From Euclidia mi (lineage: Eukaryota > Arthropoda > Insecta > Lepidoptera > Erebidae), in assembly GCA_944739405.2 (NCBI GenBank), contig OX123182.2:22331326-22395325 (forward strand): 64,000 nucleotides of DNA. Direction: 5' to 3'. The stretch's first letter is position 1; every line of letters starts with the position of its first letter. Made by a program: the position numbers and the translations under genes. The notes below the pieces were generated by a model. It searched no databases, was not told where the DNA came from, and saw only the letters and a list, made by a program, of their open reading frames with translations. This document shows positions 1 through 10,689 of this stretch, in pieces.

Positions 1-799
1 GATCGGTGCAAAACGATTGAAACGTCGGAAACAAATAGGTATTGCTGAAATAAGGTTTACGCGATTAAGACCCGCTAAATTATTTTGTATGATGTATACA
101 AATCGCGAAAGTTTAAAATCGATTAATTAAAGATTTATATTTTATAAGCATTTGTTAATTAAACCAACCAAAACGTACTTCAGAAGTCTGATGAAAGCCT
201 GAAGGCGGCCTTTAAATTTTGACACTAGAGATGACCAAAAAGTACAGAATGCTCACAGAGAGGATTTGATAAACTTAAGTATCTAGTTACGCTTTATGTG
301 GAAAAGGAAAGACATAAGTTTAACAAAATTTTTGTTAGAATTTTTGTGACAACAGCTTATCAAAGTCAGCCCAATAATTATAAAAGAGAACACCGTAACC
401 TTTTTACCTTTCTTCACGTTTACATGCAAATTACAGACCACCATGAAATTAATACACGAACATACGCCAGAATATGGAGAGGAAATATATTCGAACCATC
501 TTTTCCTATTATCTATTCAATTAGCGACAGTATTAGATTGCCAGATTATCTTGAGCATTTGAACTCGAGATTAATATACGTATAATCGGATTTGGAATAA
601 CCTGCTCTATGTTTACCCCCGATTTGGAGTAGTATTGTTTTGATGGAGGTGCGTTTGAATGTGTGTGGTTTTATTCATCACACATGTAGGCTTGTGGAAA
701 ATAACAATGATATGGTAAATATGGTTGTGTTGGGAATATGGTTGATGGATCGTGAAACAGGAATGCTTTGCTGTAGTATACCAGTCGTGTCGGTATTTC
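1..799. other. AT-rich stretch, no gene supported
   Basis: I see no conserved domain, splice structure or repeat boundary here. The open frame at 298-585 has biased composition and no recognisable motif, so I treat it as chance. Confidence 0.5.
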
Positions 800-965
800 A
801 ATAAATATTAGATTGAATAAATAACTCCATCACTTTTTGCCTACTGACTAGACAAAAAACACAGACTCTGAACCAAACTGCATTAACTAAAAGGATCGAA
901 CCTACAACGCTTGGCCAAGTACTAAATAGAGATGAGACATCTTAACCACTATGGCACCCGTACAA
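800..965 (-). repeat. tRNA-derived SINE (degenerate)
   Basis: Read on the minus strand from about 960, the sequence carries an A-box-like tagtggttaag and, about 45 bases on, a B-box-like taggttcgatcc. This is the internal RNA polymerase III promoter layout of a tRNA-derived SINE head. The downstream body runs to about 800. It cannot be a working tRNA gene because the stems do not close into a cloverleaf. Boundaries are approximate. Confidence 0.5.
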
Positions 966-1800
966 AAGCCGTAGTCAAATGAAAATATGTTTAACAAGAT
1001 TCAAGGGAAACTTACTTTCAAACACTTGTAATTCTTACGAGAACAACTTTGACGACAAAGATGATAAAAACTTTATATGTGCAAGACTTCTTTAGAGAAT
1101 ACGTTTATGAGTCTAATATATGGCTCCTCGCAAACGGGTCAACGATTACTGCCACCGATGGCTAGCGACAAGCAGCATTACATGATTATTCGTACGTTTT
1201 GTATGGAATTGCCGATTGTCGTAGCAAGTGGCGGCCACTTGCTACTTAGCATCTGCGGCACGCTACCGGTAGCAGCCATTTGCTACTTACAAGCTTATCT
1301 GAACATTTGGTGGCGGTTACTTACCATCTTCGTTTGCACGTAAGGAAAGAAAGTAGCTCGCTACAGCCACAGTGGCCGTGGCCCAATTGCGCGGAGACTG
1401 AATATCGAACAAAACATAGTTATAATAACTTCATCTTGTAATCGTTACACATGTTATTCTATATCATTATTATTTCATAAATACTTCTTTACTGATTGAC
1501 TGACTGACAAACAATACACAGCCAAAGCTACTAGGCGCAAGAAACTGAAATCTTAGACAGCGTAGGGGTGCACGTACGATCACGTAAGATCTTCCGAAAT
1601 ATCCAAGGATGCCGGCATCAACGGTAAAATCAAAGAAAATGTGCGGTCGTAGCTCCAGCCGTCCTCTAGTATATAATAATAAATTAATACTCGTCACGGA
1701 AAAATAACATGGAAAATCTTGCCCTGGACTTTTGCTAACGAGCCTTCAAACTGTTTGGGATACGTGTATAAATAATGCACATACACGTGTATAAATAGTA
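966..1800. other. Non-coding repeats, no gene
   Basis: This stretch holds a short-loop palindrome (arms 1221-1231 and 1235-1245, loop of 3). It also has a gactgactgac run near 1496 followed by a degenerate segment that resembles the 3' tails of lepidopteran LINEs. The small open frames have no recognisable domain. Confidence 0.4.
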
Positions 1801-2078
1801 TGTTATATACGGAACCCCAATGGACCTCGCACAATCAACATCATCACTGTATATTTGGAAAGAAATAGCAATAGCCAAAAATCGCCGACGCAGCAATTGC
1901 ATCGCCACCGATGACGTCCGTCGCGGCATGAATTCGTCGACGCAGCAAATCAATATTAATAATGTATAATTAAATATATTCATTCCATATTCTCGCATCG
2001 AATAGGTTTCACTTATTTAATTGTAATTTCTTTTATATTTAATTAAATTAATTTCTAAGTAACTTTGGTTTTTTTTCG
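1801..2078 (+). repeat. 5' LTR of errantivirus
   Basis: This is a direct repeat of 7796-8073 with about one substitution. It begins tgttatatac and ends in a run of T followed by cg. The exact 3' edge is set only by where the match to the other LTR ends. Confidence 0.92.
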
Positions 2079-2160
2079 GTGGCGGGTTTCCCGATTTACG
2101 CCAATCATTACCCGCGATGTCAGGTCATGATTGGCGTAAATCGGGAAACCCGCCACCGAA
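2075..2160. repeat. 34-bp perfect inverted repeat over primer-binding region
   Basis: Arms 2075-2108 and 2127-2160 are perfect reverse complements around an 18-base loop. The left arm starts at the LTR edge and contains the likely primer-binding site (tggcgggtttcccg from 2080). The right arm is an inverted copy of it. The right arm also supplies the first codons of the gag-remnant ORF, so the inverted copy lies at the gag-deletion junction. Confidence 0.9.
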
Positions 2161-2437
2161 TAACTATTTAAAGTCACGAGAAGTAAATCTGAATGAATTC
2201 GCTATGCCCGACTATTCTTACGATTCCAATGACTATTACTGTAACTCAGATTATGATTATTACTCTAACTACGATGACTATTATAACTCATGTGACTATA
2301 ACTATTCAGACCCGACTTATGGTAGCGCAACTTACGACAATCAAGTAACAAGCGACATAGAGCCCCAACCAAGCCCTAGTTGTGCACCTCAGAGTCAGGA
2401 TTTTCAGTTAGACAAGATATCAGAAGAGCAAGGATAG
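2117..2437 (+). pseudogene. gag: Gag remnant of errantivirus (C-terminal end)
   Basis: This is a 106-codon frame in place of a gag that is normally about 400 codons in this group. Residues 1-15 come from the inverted copy of the primer-binding region. Residues 30-75 are extremely rich in Tyr, Asp, Asn and Ser. The last part (IEPQPSPS onward) resembles a Gag C-terminus. The frame ends at 2437 and overlaps the pol frame from 2380, with pol in the -1 frame, which is the usual errantivirus gag/pol arrangement. I see no convincing slippery heptamer in the overlap. The capsid and nucleocapsid parts are missing, so it should not assemble particles. Confidence 0.75.
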
Positions 2438-3177
2438 ATCTTAATTTACAGACTCAAAGACAGTTACCATACATAGAAATTTCTTGTCCCCCTTTAAAAT
2501 TTTTAATAGATACCGGTGCTAACCAATCATTTATTAGCCCCGAGGCCGTACAAAAATACTTCTCTGATTATCCCCTTAACTATGACCCTTTTGAAGTTAC
2601 AAATGTTCATGCCATTAACAGAAATGACTATTCCATAACACTACCATGCTTTACCGAATTACGTGAGAACGATACCATTAAATTATTCGTATACCGTTTC
2701 CATAACTATTTTGATGGCTTAATAGGATTAGACTTATTATCTAAATGGGAAGCTAAAATAGATTTAAAAGATTTTAAATTAATTACACGATCTGCAATTA
2801 ATCATATAAAAGTATATAACTCCCGTAACGTTAACTTGTATGAGGACATCATTCCAGGTAGACATTCCAACTTAGTTAGAATCCCTATCAACGCCCCGGA
2901 TGGCGAAGTTTTAATAAATGAGCAAGTCTTTTGTAATTGCATTATTCATGAATGCCTTACCACTGTAACTAATAGTCGTGGATATGTAGAGATAGAAAAC
3001 CCAACACCCAATGACGTCATATTTTCGTTAGATCAGCCTGCTTGTGCTGAATTGTTTAATATTAAGTGTACGCAACTTGAAACATCAAATCGTGTGAACG
3101 ACGTATTATCGCGTTTGCGTACTGACCATCTTAATGAGGAGGAAAAAGCCAACCTCTTAACACTTTGCTCTCGCTAA
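2380..3177 (+). pseudogene. pol: Pol N-terminal part: aspartic protease
   Basis: The frame encodes the retroviral-type aspartic protease that matures Gag-Pol. The catalytic D-T-G is at residues 44-46, inside LIDTGANQSF. The frame continues toward the RT but stops at a TAA at 3175-3177. The RT portion resumes in the same frame at 3184. The break is therefore one nonsense codon, not a frameshift. Expression would need a -1 shift from gag and readthrough of this stop. Confidence 0.88.
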
Positions 3178-3183
3178 GCGGAT

Positions 3184-6120
3184 GTGTTTTACATAGACGG
3201 GGAAACGTTGACTTTTACTAATAAGATTAAACACCGGATACGAACAACGGACGAAGTACCTATACATACCAAGAGCTATCGATACCCTTTCATACACCGA
3301 CAAGAAGTTAGGGACCAAATTTCAAAAATGTTGCAACAGGGCATTATTAGACCTTCAGATTCTGCATGGAGCTCACCCATTTGGGTAGTGCCTAAAAAAT
3401 TAGATGCTTCCGGTAAACAGAAATGGCGCCTTGTAGTTGATTTTCGCAAGTTAAATGAAAAGACAATAGACGACAAGTACCCCATACCCAATATTAGTGA
3501 CGTCCTTGACAAATTAGGGAAGTGCCAGTACTTCACGACCTTAGATTTAGCAAGTGGTTTTTACCAGGTGGAAATGGACCCGCAAGACATTTCTAAAACA
3601 GCGTTCAATGTAGAACACGGGCACTTTGAATTCCTTCGTATGCCCATGGGACTCAAAAATTCTCCATCAACTTTTCAAAGAGTTATGGACAATGTCCTGC
3701 GTGGTCTCCAGAATAACATATGTCTGGTTTATCTGGATGACATTATCGTCCACAATACATCCCTCCAGGAACACATGGAAAACCTGGAAAAAGTTTTCCA
3801 ACGACTCAGAGATTCCAACTTCAAAATTCAGATGGATAAGTCCGAGTTTTTGAAGTTAGAGACCGCTTATCTCGGGCATATCATCAGTAGAGATGGCATT
3901 AAGCCTAATCCCGATAAAATATCAGCTATCGAGAAGTATCCCATTCCGAACACCCCTAAAGAAATTAAGCAATTTTTAGGCCTTCTCGGTTATTACCGAA
4001 AATTTATCCCTGATTTCGCCCGTATCACTAAACCCCTCACTGCGTGTTTAAAGAAAGGCAGCAAAGTTATTCATAGTCCCGATTATATCAATGCATTTAA
4101 ACAGTGTAAGACCATATTAACTAATGACCCCATACTTCAATATCCAGATTTTAACAGGGAATTCAATCTTACAACCGATGCTTCCAACGTTGCGATTGGA
4201 GCAGTCTTATCTCAGGGACCTATAGGTTCTGACAAGCCTGTTTGTTATGCTTCTCGTACCCTTAACGAAAGCGAACTAAACTATAGCACAATAGAAAAAG
4301 AACTATTAGCTATAGTCTGGGCCACAAAGTATTTCAGACCCTATCTGTTTGGTAGGAAATTCAAAATTATTACCGACCATAAGCCACTACAATGGATGAT
4401 GAATTTAAAAGAACCTAACTCACGACTAACTAGATGGCGACTCAGACTAAGTGAATATGACTTTACCGTAATTTATAAGAAAGGAAGGTTTAATACCAAC
4501 GCTGACGCCCTTTCCCGCATTGAGATTAGTAATAATGAAATCGACGAAATTAATTCTGTAATTGACAGTATTAAAGAACTTAGTTCTATGATAAATAATC
4601 CTTCAGAAAGCCCTCATCCTGATAATCCTTCAGAAAGCCCTCCACTTAATAATCCCTCACAGAGCCCTCCGACTCAATTGCCTAATTCCTCGACTGACAC
4701 AGTACATACCAGTAATGAGCACCCTATTTTAGAAGTCCCTATTACAGACGAACCTCTCAATAAGTTCCATAGACAGATTCACTTTACCGTAGTTGGCGAC
4801 ATAAAACGACGACCGACTGTTACTAAACCGTTTGAAAATCATACGCGAATGGCTATCCAACTCTCAAAATCTAACTTAGAAACCGATGTTATTAACGCTA
4901 TAAAAGAATATGTTAACCCGAAAGTTAAAACCGCTATACTAGTAAACCCACTTTTAGATATGTACTTGATCATTCCGATTATACAAGAAAAGTTTAAAAG
5001 CTCTTCTCTTAATTTAGTACTAGCAAAGACAGAACTTGAGAATGTTAAAGACTACCTACGGCAACAGGAAATTATACAACACTATCATAATGGCAAAACC
5101 AATCACCGTGGTATTAACGAGTGCTATCTAGCCTTGTCACGAAAGTACTATTGGCCGAAGATGAAGGAACACATCGCTAAATTTATTAACGAATGTACCG
5201 TTTGTGGTCAAAGTAAATACGACAGAAATCCCATTAGGCCTCAATTTAATATTGTACCCCCAGCCACTAAACCACTTGAAATTGTGCATATGGACCTTTT
5301 TACCGTTCAAAACGAAAAATACGTAACTTTCATTGATGTTTTTACAAAGTATGGTCAGGCATACCATTTACGAGACGGCACTGCTATAAGCATTTTACAG
5401 GCATTATTACGTTTTTGTACTCACCACGGATTACCATTAACTATAATTACCGACAATGGCACGGAATTTACAAATCAACTGTTCGCTGAATTCATACGTC
5501 TCCATAAAATAATACACCATAAAACTCTACCTCACTGTCCTAATGATAACGGTAACATCGAGCGATTTCACTCAACTTTACTGGAACACATTAGAATCCT
5601 CAAACTACAACATAAAGATGAACCCGTTATTAATCTCATGCCGTACGCTGTTATAGCATATAATAGCTCGATCCATAGCTTTACGAAATGTAGACCCTTT
5701 GATTTATTGAACGGACATTTTGACCCTAGAGACCCAGTTGACATAGACCTCACAGAACACATATTGCAACAGTATGCTCAGAATCATAGAGAGCAGATGA
5801 AACAAGTTTATGAGATAATTAACGAGTCATCTCTTAGTAACAGAACAAAAAATAGGAATAAATCTCGTGAGCCCGAAGTCGAATACACACCGCAACAACA
5901 AATTTTCGTTAAAAATCCTCTTGCTAGCCGTCAGAAAACTGCACCGCGTTACACACAAGACACAGTTCTAGCAGATTTACTCATTCACATATATACCTCG
6001 AAAAAGCGCGGCCCAATAGCTAAATCGCGACTGAAACGTGTACCTAAAAGTAATAAATTGTTGCAGGATACTGCTGATAATGACAATCCACGTGACGCGA
6101 CCTCAGACCATAAGACTTGA
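3184..6120 (+). CDS. pol: Pol: reverse transcriptase, RNase H, integrase
   Basis: This 978-codon frame continues the protease frame after the stop at 3175-3177. The reverse transcriptase catalytic Y-L-D-D is at residues 183-186. RNase H starts with TDAS near residue 331 (D332). The integrase zinc finger has its histidine pair at about 633/635 or 642 and its cysteines in ECTVC further on. The catalytic D-D-E triad is D704, D757 and E793, with the expected 35-residue gap between the last two. The product would copy the RNA into cDNA and integrate it in the nucleus. The frame overlaps env by 83 bp. All key residues are visible, so this part is damaged only by the upstream stop and the missing gag. 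Confidence 0.93.
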   Translation: MFYIDGETLTFTNKIKHRIRTTDEVPIHTKSYRYPFIHRQEVRDQISKMLQQGIIRPSDSAWSSPIWVVPKKLDASGKQKWRLVVDFRKLNEKTIDDKYPIPNISDVLDKLGKCQYFTTLDLASGFYQVEMDPQDISKTAFNVEHGHFEFLRMPMGLKNSPSTFQRVMDNVLRGLQNNICLVYLDDIIVHNTSLQEHMENLEKVFQRLRDSNFKIQMDKSEFLKLETAYLGHIISRDGIKPNPDKISAIEKYPIPNTPKEIKQFLGLLGYYRKFIPDFARITKPLTACLKKGSKVIHSPDYINAFKQCKTILTNDPILQYPDFNREFNLTTDASNVAIGAVLSQGPIGSDKPVCYASRTLNESELNYSTIEKELLAIVWATKYFRPYLFGRKFKIITDHKPLQWMMNLKEPNSRLTRWRLRLSEYDFTVIYKKGRFNTNADALSRIEISNNEIDEINSVIDSIKELSSMINNPSESPHPDNPSESPPLNNPSQSPPTQLPNSSTDTVHTSNEHPILEVPITDEPLNKFHRQIHFTVVGDIKRRPTVTKPFENHTRMAIQLSKSNLETDVINAIKEYVNPKVKTAILVNPLLDMYLIIPIIQEKFKSSSLNLVLAKTELENVKDYLRQQEIIQHYHNGKTNHRGINECYLALSRKYYWPKMKEHIAKFINECTVCGQSKYDRNPIRPQFNIVPPATKPLEIVHMDLFTVQNEKYVTFIDVFTKYGQAYHLRDGTAISILQALLRFCTHHGLPLTIITDNGTEFTNQLFAEFIRLHKIIHHKTLPHCPNDNGNIERFHSTLLEHIRILKLQHKDEPVINLMPYAVIAYNSSIHSFTKCRPFDLLNGHFDPRDPVDIDLTEHILQQYAQNHREQMKQVYEIINESSLSNRTKNRNKSREPEVEYTPQQQIFVKNPLASRQKTAPRYTQDTVLADLLIHIYTSKKRGPIAKSRLKRVPKSNKLLQDTADNDNPRDATSDHKT

Positions 6121-7774
6121 AACCTTGGCTGATGGACCTGGACTATTACCATACAAACTAGGGCCGACCAGATTAACAACTCACTATCATTCCTTTGTAC
6201 AATATATACAGTTAACTGACTTTGAAGATAACGTAACCTCTGTACAGTCACAACTTAAGACATTTAAGACTAGACTTAACAATGAAACCTACACCCTTTA
6301 CGAATATCAGATTAACTATCTTAATGATAAGCTTAACAAGGTATTACATCAAGTAAAATCTTTGGAACCAATTAGAGCTAAAAGAGGTCTAGTAGATAGC
6401 CTTGGGTCAGTAATAAAAAGTATAACTGGCAATTTAGACTATCTAGATGCTTTAAAATATGATGAAGCAATTAAAACTTTACAGAATAACGAAAATAAAA
6501 TTGTTTCAGAATTTAATAATCATATAAGTATTAATAAAGAATGGATGTCACAGTACAATAGAGTCTTAGATCAGTTAGTTGCAAACCAAGAGAAAATTAA
6601 TTCAACCTTAGAATCACTCTTACAAAAGGATGCATACAGAGACTATAATTTAATCAAATCTGCTCAGTTTGCCCAGATGTTAGGAATTATAAGTAATAAT
6701 GTCGAAGATTTAATGTTAGAAATCATTAGGTTAGAAAATATAATGGCTTTTATACGTGCCTCCAGCACTCATCATTCGATGATCGATATAGAGGTATTAA
6801 AAACCATGGTAGATAAGTTAAGATCCATATATAATAAGAATCAAGTTCCTAATTTAGAATTACGAGAATATTATAATTTAATAAAGCCAGGCTCTTACTT
6901 TAGCGATAATAGGATAGTAATCATTTATAGCATTCCCATTATTTCCGAAGATACATATGATCTTTACAGACTATCCATTGTACCTAACGAGAAAAAACTA
7001 GCCCTTATTCCTCCCAGTCCCTTTATAGCAACAAATGAGAAATCATTCGTGTACATAGAGGCTGAATGCCCGAAGTACAGCAGTATATATCTCTGTGAAA
7101 AGCAGATTAGCCATCAGATCCGAACAGAACCAGATTGTATTCAAGACCTCATAGTCAATCAAAATTTGAAGAACACTTGCCGTTTCACCCAGATTTCGCT
7201 ATCAAATGTTGCAATTGAAAAATTGGACGATCAGCACTACGTTATCTCACTACCGGAACCAACGAAAGTACAACTTACCTGTGGAAGAAAGGACTTCAAC
7301 ACATTACAAGGAAGTTACCTAGTCACCATCCCGATGGATTGCTATATGCGGACTACAGAATTCACCATCATTAACGACAATAATGAGATAAAAGGCCAGC
7401 CATTGAAGTTATCGAAAATACCCTACAACCAGATAAATCGAACAGATGTCATCTCTAATATCGGTTCGAGTTCAGTAAACCTAGAAGACCTTCACGGCAT
7501 CCAGAGTAAAATCATGTTGGAAAAACCCATACAAATCGAGAAGAATCAATCAGTTGCTTTCTACCATACAACTATTCCACTTTATATCTTCATTCTGTGC
7601 ACAGCAGTAATCATCAGTATCACATTATATAGAAAACGCAGATGCTGGTACCCCAGAAAAGAAGATGCAGAGAAGCAACAAGTTTCCAAGACTCACACAT
7701 ACGAAGATGTGGACATGGACATCAAGAGACGAAATGAACTGCCAGCAACATTTTCTCTCAACTTGATAAAATAG
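6038..7774 (+). CDS. env: Errantivirus Env (baculovirus F-like fusion protein)
   Basis: This is a 578-codon open frame in a different frame from pol, overlapping its end. A furin-type cleavage site R-A-K-R is at residues 113-116. A Gly- and hydrophobic-rich fusion-peptide-like stretch (GLVDSLGSVIKSITG) follows, then coiled-coil-prone sequence, a Cys-containing ectodomain, and a membrane span at about residues 511-531 with a basic cytoplasmic tail (YRKRR). This layout matches the insect errantivirus and baculovirus F protein family, which mediates membrane fusion. In this group env is usually made from a spliced RNA. I did not locate the splice sites. A hydrophobic segment near residues 8-15 may be the signal peptide. 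The reading frame shows no break. Confidence 0.9.
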   Translation: MYLKVINCCRILLIMTIHVTRPQTIRLETLADGPGLLPYKLGPTRLTTHYHSFVQYIQLTDFEDNVTSVQSQLKTFKTRLNNETYTLYEYQINYLNDKLNKVLHQVKSLEPIRAKRGLVDSLGSVIKSITGNLDYLDALKYDEAIKTLQNNENKIVSEFNNHISINKEWMSQYNRVLDQLVANQEKINSTLESLLQKDAYRDYNLIKSAQFAQMLGIISNNVEDLMLEIIRLENIMAFIRASSTHHSMIDIEVLKTMVDKLRSIYNKNQVPNLELREYYNLIKPGSYFSDNRIVIIYSIPIISEDTYDLYRLSIVPNEKKLALIPPSPFIATNEKSFVYIEAECPKYSSIYLCEKQISHQIRTEPDCIQDLIVNQNLKNTCRFTQISLSNVAIEKLDDQHYVISLPEPTKVQLTCGRKDFNTLQGSYLVTIPMDCYMRTTEFTIINDNNEIKGQPLKLSKIPYNQINRTDVISNIGSSSVNLEDLHGIQSKIMLEKPIQIEKNQSVAFYHTTIPLYIFILCTAVIISITLYRKRRCWYPRKEDAEKQQVSKTHTYEDVDMDIKRRNELPATFSLNLIK

Positions 7775-7795
7775 TTGCTGTTCTGCGGATGGAGG

Positions 7796-8073
7796 TGTTA
7801 TATACGGAACCCCAATGGACCTCGCACAATCAACATCATCGCTGTATATTTGGAAAGAAATAGCAATAGCCAAAAATCGCCGACGCAGCAATTGCATCGC
7901 CACCGATGACGTCCGTCGCGGCATGAATTCGTCGACGCAGCAAATCAATATTAATAATGTATAATTAAATATATTCATTCCATATTCTCGCATCGAATAG
8001 GTTTCACTTATTTAATTGTAATTTCTTTTATATTTAATTAAATTAATTTCTAAGTAACTTTGGTTTTTTTTCG
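7796..8073 (+). repeat. 3' LTR of errantivirus
   Basis: This copy of 1801-2078 follows a purine-rich tract at 7787-7795. The near-identity of the two LTRs dates the insertion as recent. Confidence 0.92.
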
Positions 8074-8667
8074 AACTCTCGGCTGCAGTAAACGTAATTA
8101 GTATGTAAATTAAACCTGCAACAGTTTAGTCTTCGTTTTTTTAATGAATAAGAAAATAACATTTTAAATGTATTATTATGCTTTATCGAATATTGTGGCA
8201 CTAAACGCAATAGGACATCGAGAGTCACTATGGTGGCACAGTGGAGTCGACATTCACCATGAGGGCACATTGGGTAGTCTATATCACCTCCAAGGCTGAG
8301 CATCGCACATGTATGTATTTTCCGTCACCACACCGACAAAATACATAACTATGTTCTACCTATTTTACAAATCCTTGTTCCTACATCGGTACTAATGACA
8401 CGTTATAAGTTTTTTTATACTGCTTCTGGCATCTTAATCTATTGTTCACATAATTTATATAATTAACAGAGGATGCCGTACGGCTGCACATTTTTTATTA
8501 ACTGTTAGAAACAGTTGATCTCGTTGAAACTAGTTCACTAAGCACTCTAAGGAGTGCACTAAGCACTCCAGGGTTTTCGAGGAATATACATGCCATATTT
8601 CAGCTTCTCGCGCCGAATGGTTTTGGCTGTGCGTTGTCGGCCGATAAGTTAGTAACGTAAGAATTTT
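8074..8667. other. Non-coding, no gene
   Basis: I see AT-rich sequence with short direct repeats of gcactctaagg/gcactccagg near 8538-8570, and no coding signal. Confidence 0.4.
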
Positions 8668-8880
8668 ATATATAATAGCTGTTTCCCGCGGTTTCACCCG
8701 CGACCTGAGGAAACTACTTCGCGTACCCGGTTAATTTATAGCCTAAGTTACTCCTTGGTACATCAGCTATCCGCCAGTGAACGTCCCGTCAAAATCGGTC
8801 CAGCCGTTCCAGAGATTAGCGAGAACAAACAGACAGACAGACAGACAGACCGACAGATAGACAGACAAAAGTTGTAAAAA
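8668..8880 (+). repeat. RTE-type SINE/LINE 3' region with (CAGA)n tail
   Basis: The segment begins gctgtttcccgcggtttcac and continues with a cggtccagccgttccagag core. It ends in an acagacagacagac microsatellite at about 8830-8870. I recognise this layout from a very common lepidopteran RTE-derived repeat. No coding sequence remains. Similar heads appear near 33405-33455 (inverted) and 52660. Confidence 0.6.
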
Positions 8881-10189
8881 ATTTCATTTCGGCATATGTA
8901 CCGTGTGTACATTAACATGCATTTAGTAAAAAGCAATTATTTTAATATTACAAACAGACACTCCAATTTTATTGATATGTATAGATATAGATGTATAGAA
9001 GATACGTACTTACTCTGGGTGCTTAAACCACTACGTCATTAGTGTAGTAATCACAGAGTATAACTATTAAGACATACATTTGGCAATTTAAATCATGTTC
9101 ATTTTTATTTGATGGTTAGGCAGCTACTATTGTTTTTAATATTTCTATTTCTATTCTACTGCTCAAAATATGTCAAGTGCAGTCATACCGATTGAGAGTT
9201 TACACAGATTTATGTCTAGGTCGAAGATAGGTTTTAAATAGACGGAACAGTTTAATGAAAAGGCGTGTATAACATTTATATTTCAAAAGCCTGACTTTTT
9301 ACAGCATTTGATTGACCTCTTATTCTAGAAACTTATAAAGAAAGCATTTTTATAAATGTGAACAAAAAGCGTTGAAAATCTTTATGAGGTGTTTGCATGA
9401 TGAAGAACATTATATTTATTTTTTATAAAAAAAAAATATTGAAGGAAAACAGAGTGGTTTCAAACTCTCTATACTAGGTTAAGTATTAAACAGCAAGCTG
9501 CCATTTGGCTCTACCTACTAACTATTTAGTTAGTAGGTAAACCAAATTCCTGTAACTGTCGATTTTTAGCTCATAATAATATTAAAAGTCTGAAGAACTT
9601 TTCCTTCAATATATGTTAGAGAAAGTACTTATAGCCTAGTAGAAGTATTAATATATTCCATCGTCCCCTCTCATAGCCATATTTACACCAGCTACATCGT
9701 ATAAAGCGTCCCAGAGCGTCTGCCATTAATTCCGCCTTTGACACATAATGATAGGAGAATGCGAACGACGCGAGCTAACGACTTATTCAAATAACAGCAT
9801 GGCTGCCGCTGACAATACGTGATAATCTATTTAGAGATAGAACGTACATAATATTATATTTATTGACTTTTGAAGTGTTTGTGTATGTATGATGTGTGAA
9901 TAAAATGATTTACCGTATTGCTTGTCGTATGTGGATAATTGTAATACTTTCAATCTATGTCTTTATCCGTGTGGTTATTGACGGAATAAAAGTACGAAAT
10001 GTTATCATGTAATTCAGTGGGTTTCATAAGAGGCTACTAAGGAAAATAAACGAAGCAAATAGTATATTTGCGAAAATACGAAAGCGTCGACATCAAACCC
10101 TTTACCAACACGTCTAGCCAGCGTACTTATAGTAGACCAATTCCTCCTGACTCGCAGTGTACAGAAAATTAGGAGAATACTTCAAAAGG
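8881..10189. other. Non-coding, no gene
   Basis: This is AT-rich sequence without a supported gene. It contains a 13-bp palindrome with a 2-base loop (arms 9512-9524 and 9527-9539). Confidence 0.4.
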
Positions 10190-10577
10190 CTATAGAGCAG
10201 TGGTCGGCAACACGCGGCCCGCGGGGCGCATGCGGCTGTCGTGGGTCATTCTTGCGGCCCGCGCACGTTTTGGAAATAGGTCATAAATATTGAACATAAT
10301 ACTGTTTAGAATATAGCACCACCCCATTTCCTCCCGTGAATGGACGTATGATGGGGATAGTCAGAAGCATTCCCTTGATCCGCTCCGATCGAGCTTGATC
10401 CGAGCCGATCAAATAATAGTACACAAATCGAATGGTGACTGTGGGCAAAACCCACCATCAAAAGTAGTCAAAGACAACGGTTCGAAGTACTCTGCCGGCC
10501 CAGCTCACGACAGCGGCGAGGGCCATCGAAGGGCAAGGTGTGCTAAGAGTCCCGGGGCTATAAATAGCTGCAAAATC

Positions 10578-10677
10578 TATTGTGGAGGACATGGTAACGC
10601 TCGCATCATAATACCTATTCTTCATATCCATGAAGAATAGGTATTATGATGCGAGCGTTACCATGTCCTCCACAATA
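10578..10677. repeat. Perfect 48-bp palindrome with 4-base loop
   Basis: Arms 10578-10625 and 10630-10677 are exact reverse complements around the loop atcc (10626-10629). A transcript would fold into a 48-bp hairpin. The perfect match implies a recent origin. It could be a fold-back replication product or, less likely, a small-RNA precursor. Confidence 0.93.
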
Positions 10678-10689
10678 TCCACTGTAACC

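Larger units (their letters stand above)
1801..8073 (+). mobile_element. Errantivirus (Ty3/Gypsy with env), gag-deleted
   Basis: This is an LTR retrotransposon of the insect errantivirus type. In order it has a 5' LTR, a gag remnant, pol (protease, reverse transcriptase, RNase H, integrase), env and a 3' LTR. The LTRs are 278 bp and differ at about one base (near 1847 versus 7842), so the insertion is recent. A purine-rich tract (ggatggagg) lies just before the 3' LTR. The flanking four bases (agta and aact) do not match, so I see no target-site duplication. That could reflect recombination between two copies. Gag is reduced to its C-terminal end, pol has an in-frame stop at 3175-3177, and env is open. 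The element cannot be autonomous, because it would need Gag from elsewhere. Confidence 0.95.

Noticed and set aside
298..585. 95-codon protein
   Set aside because: No domain, no Kozak-like or splice support, and composition like the AT-rich background.
2380..2437. Canonical -1 frameshift heptamer between gag and pol
   Set aside because: No convincing X XXY YYZ heptamer is seen in the overlap.
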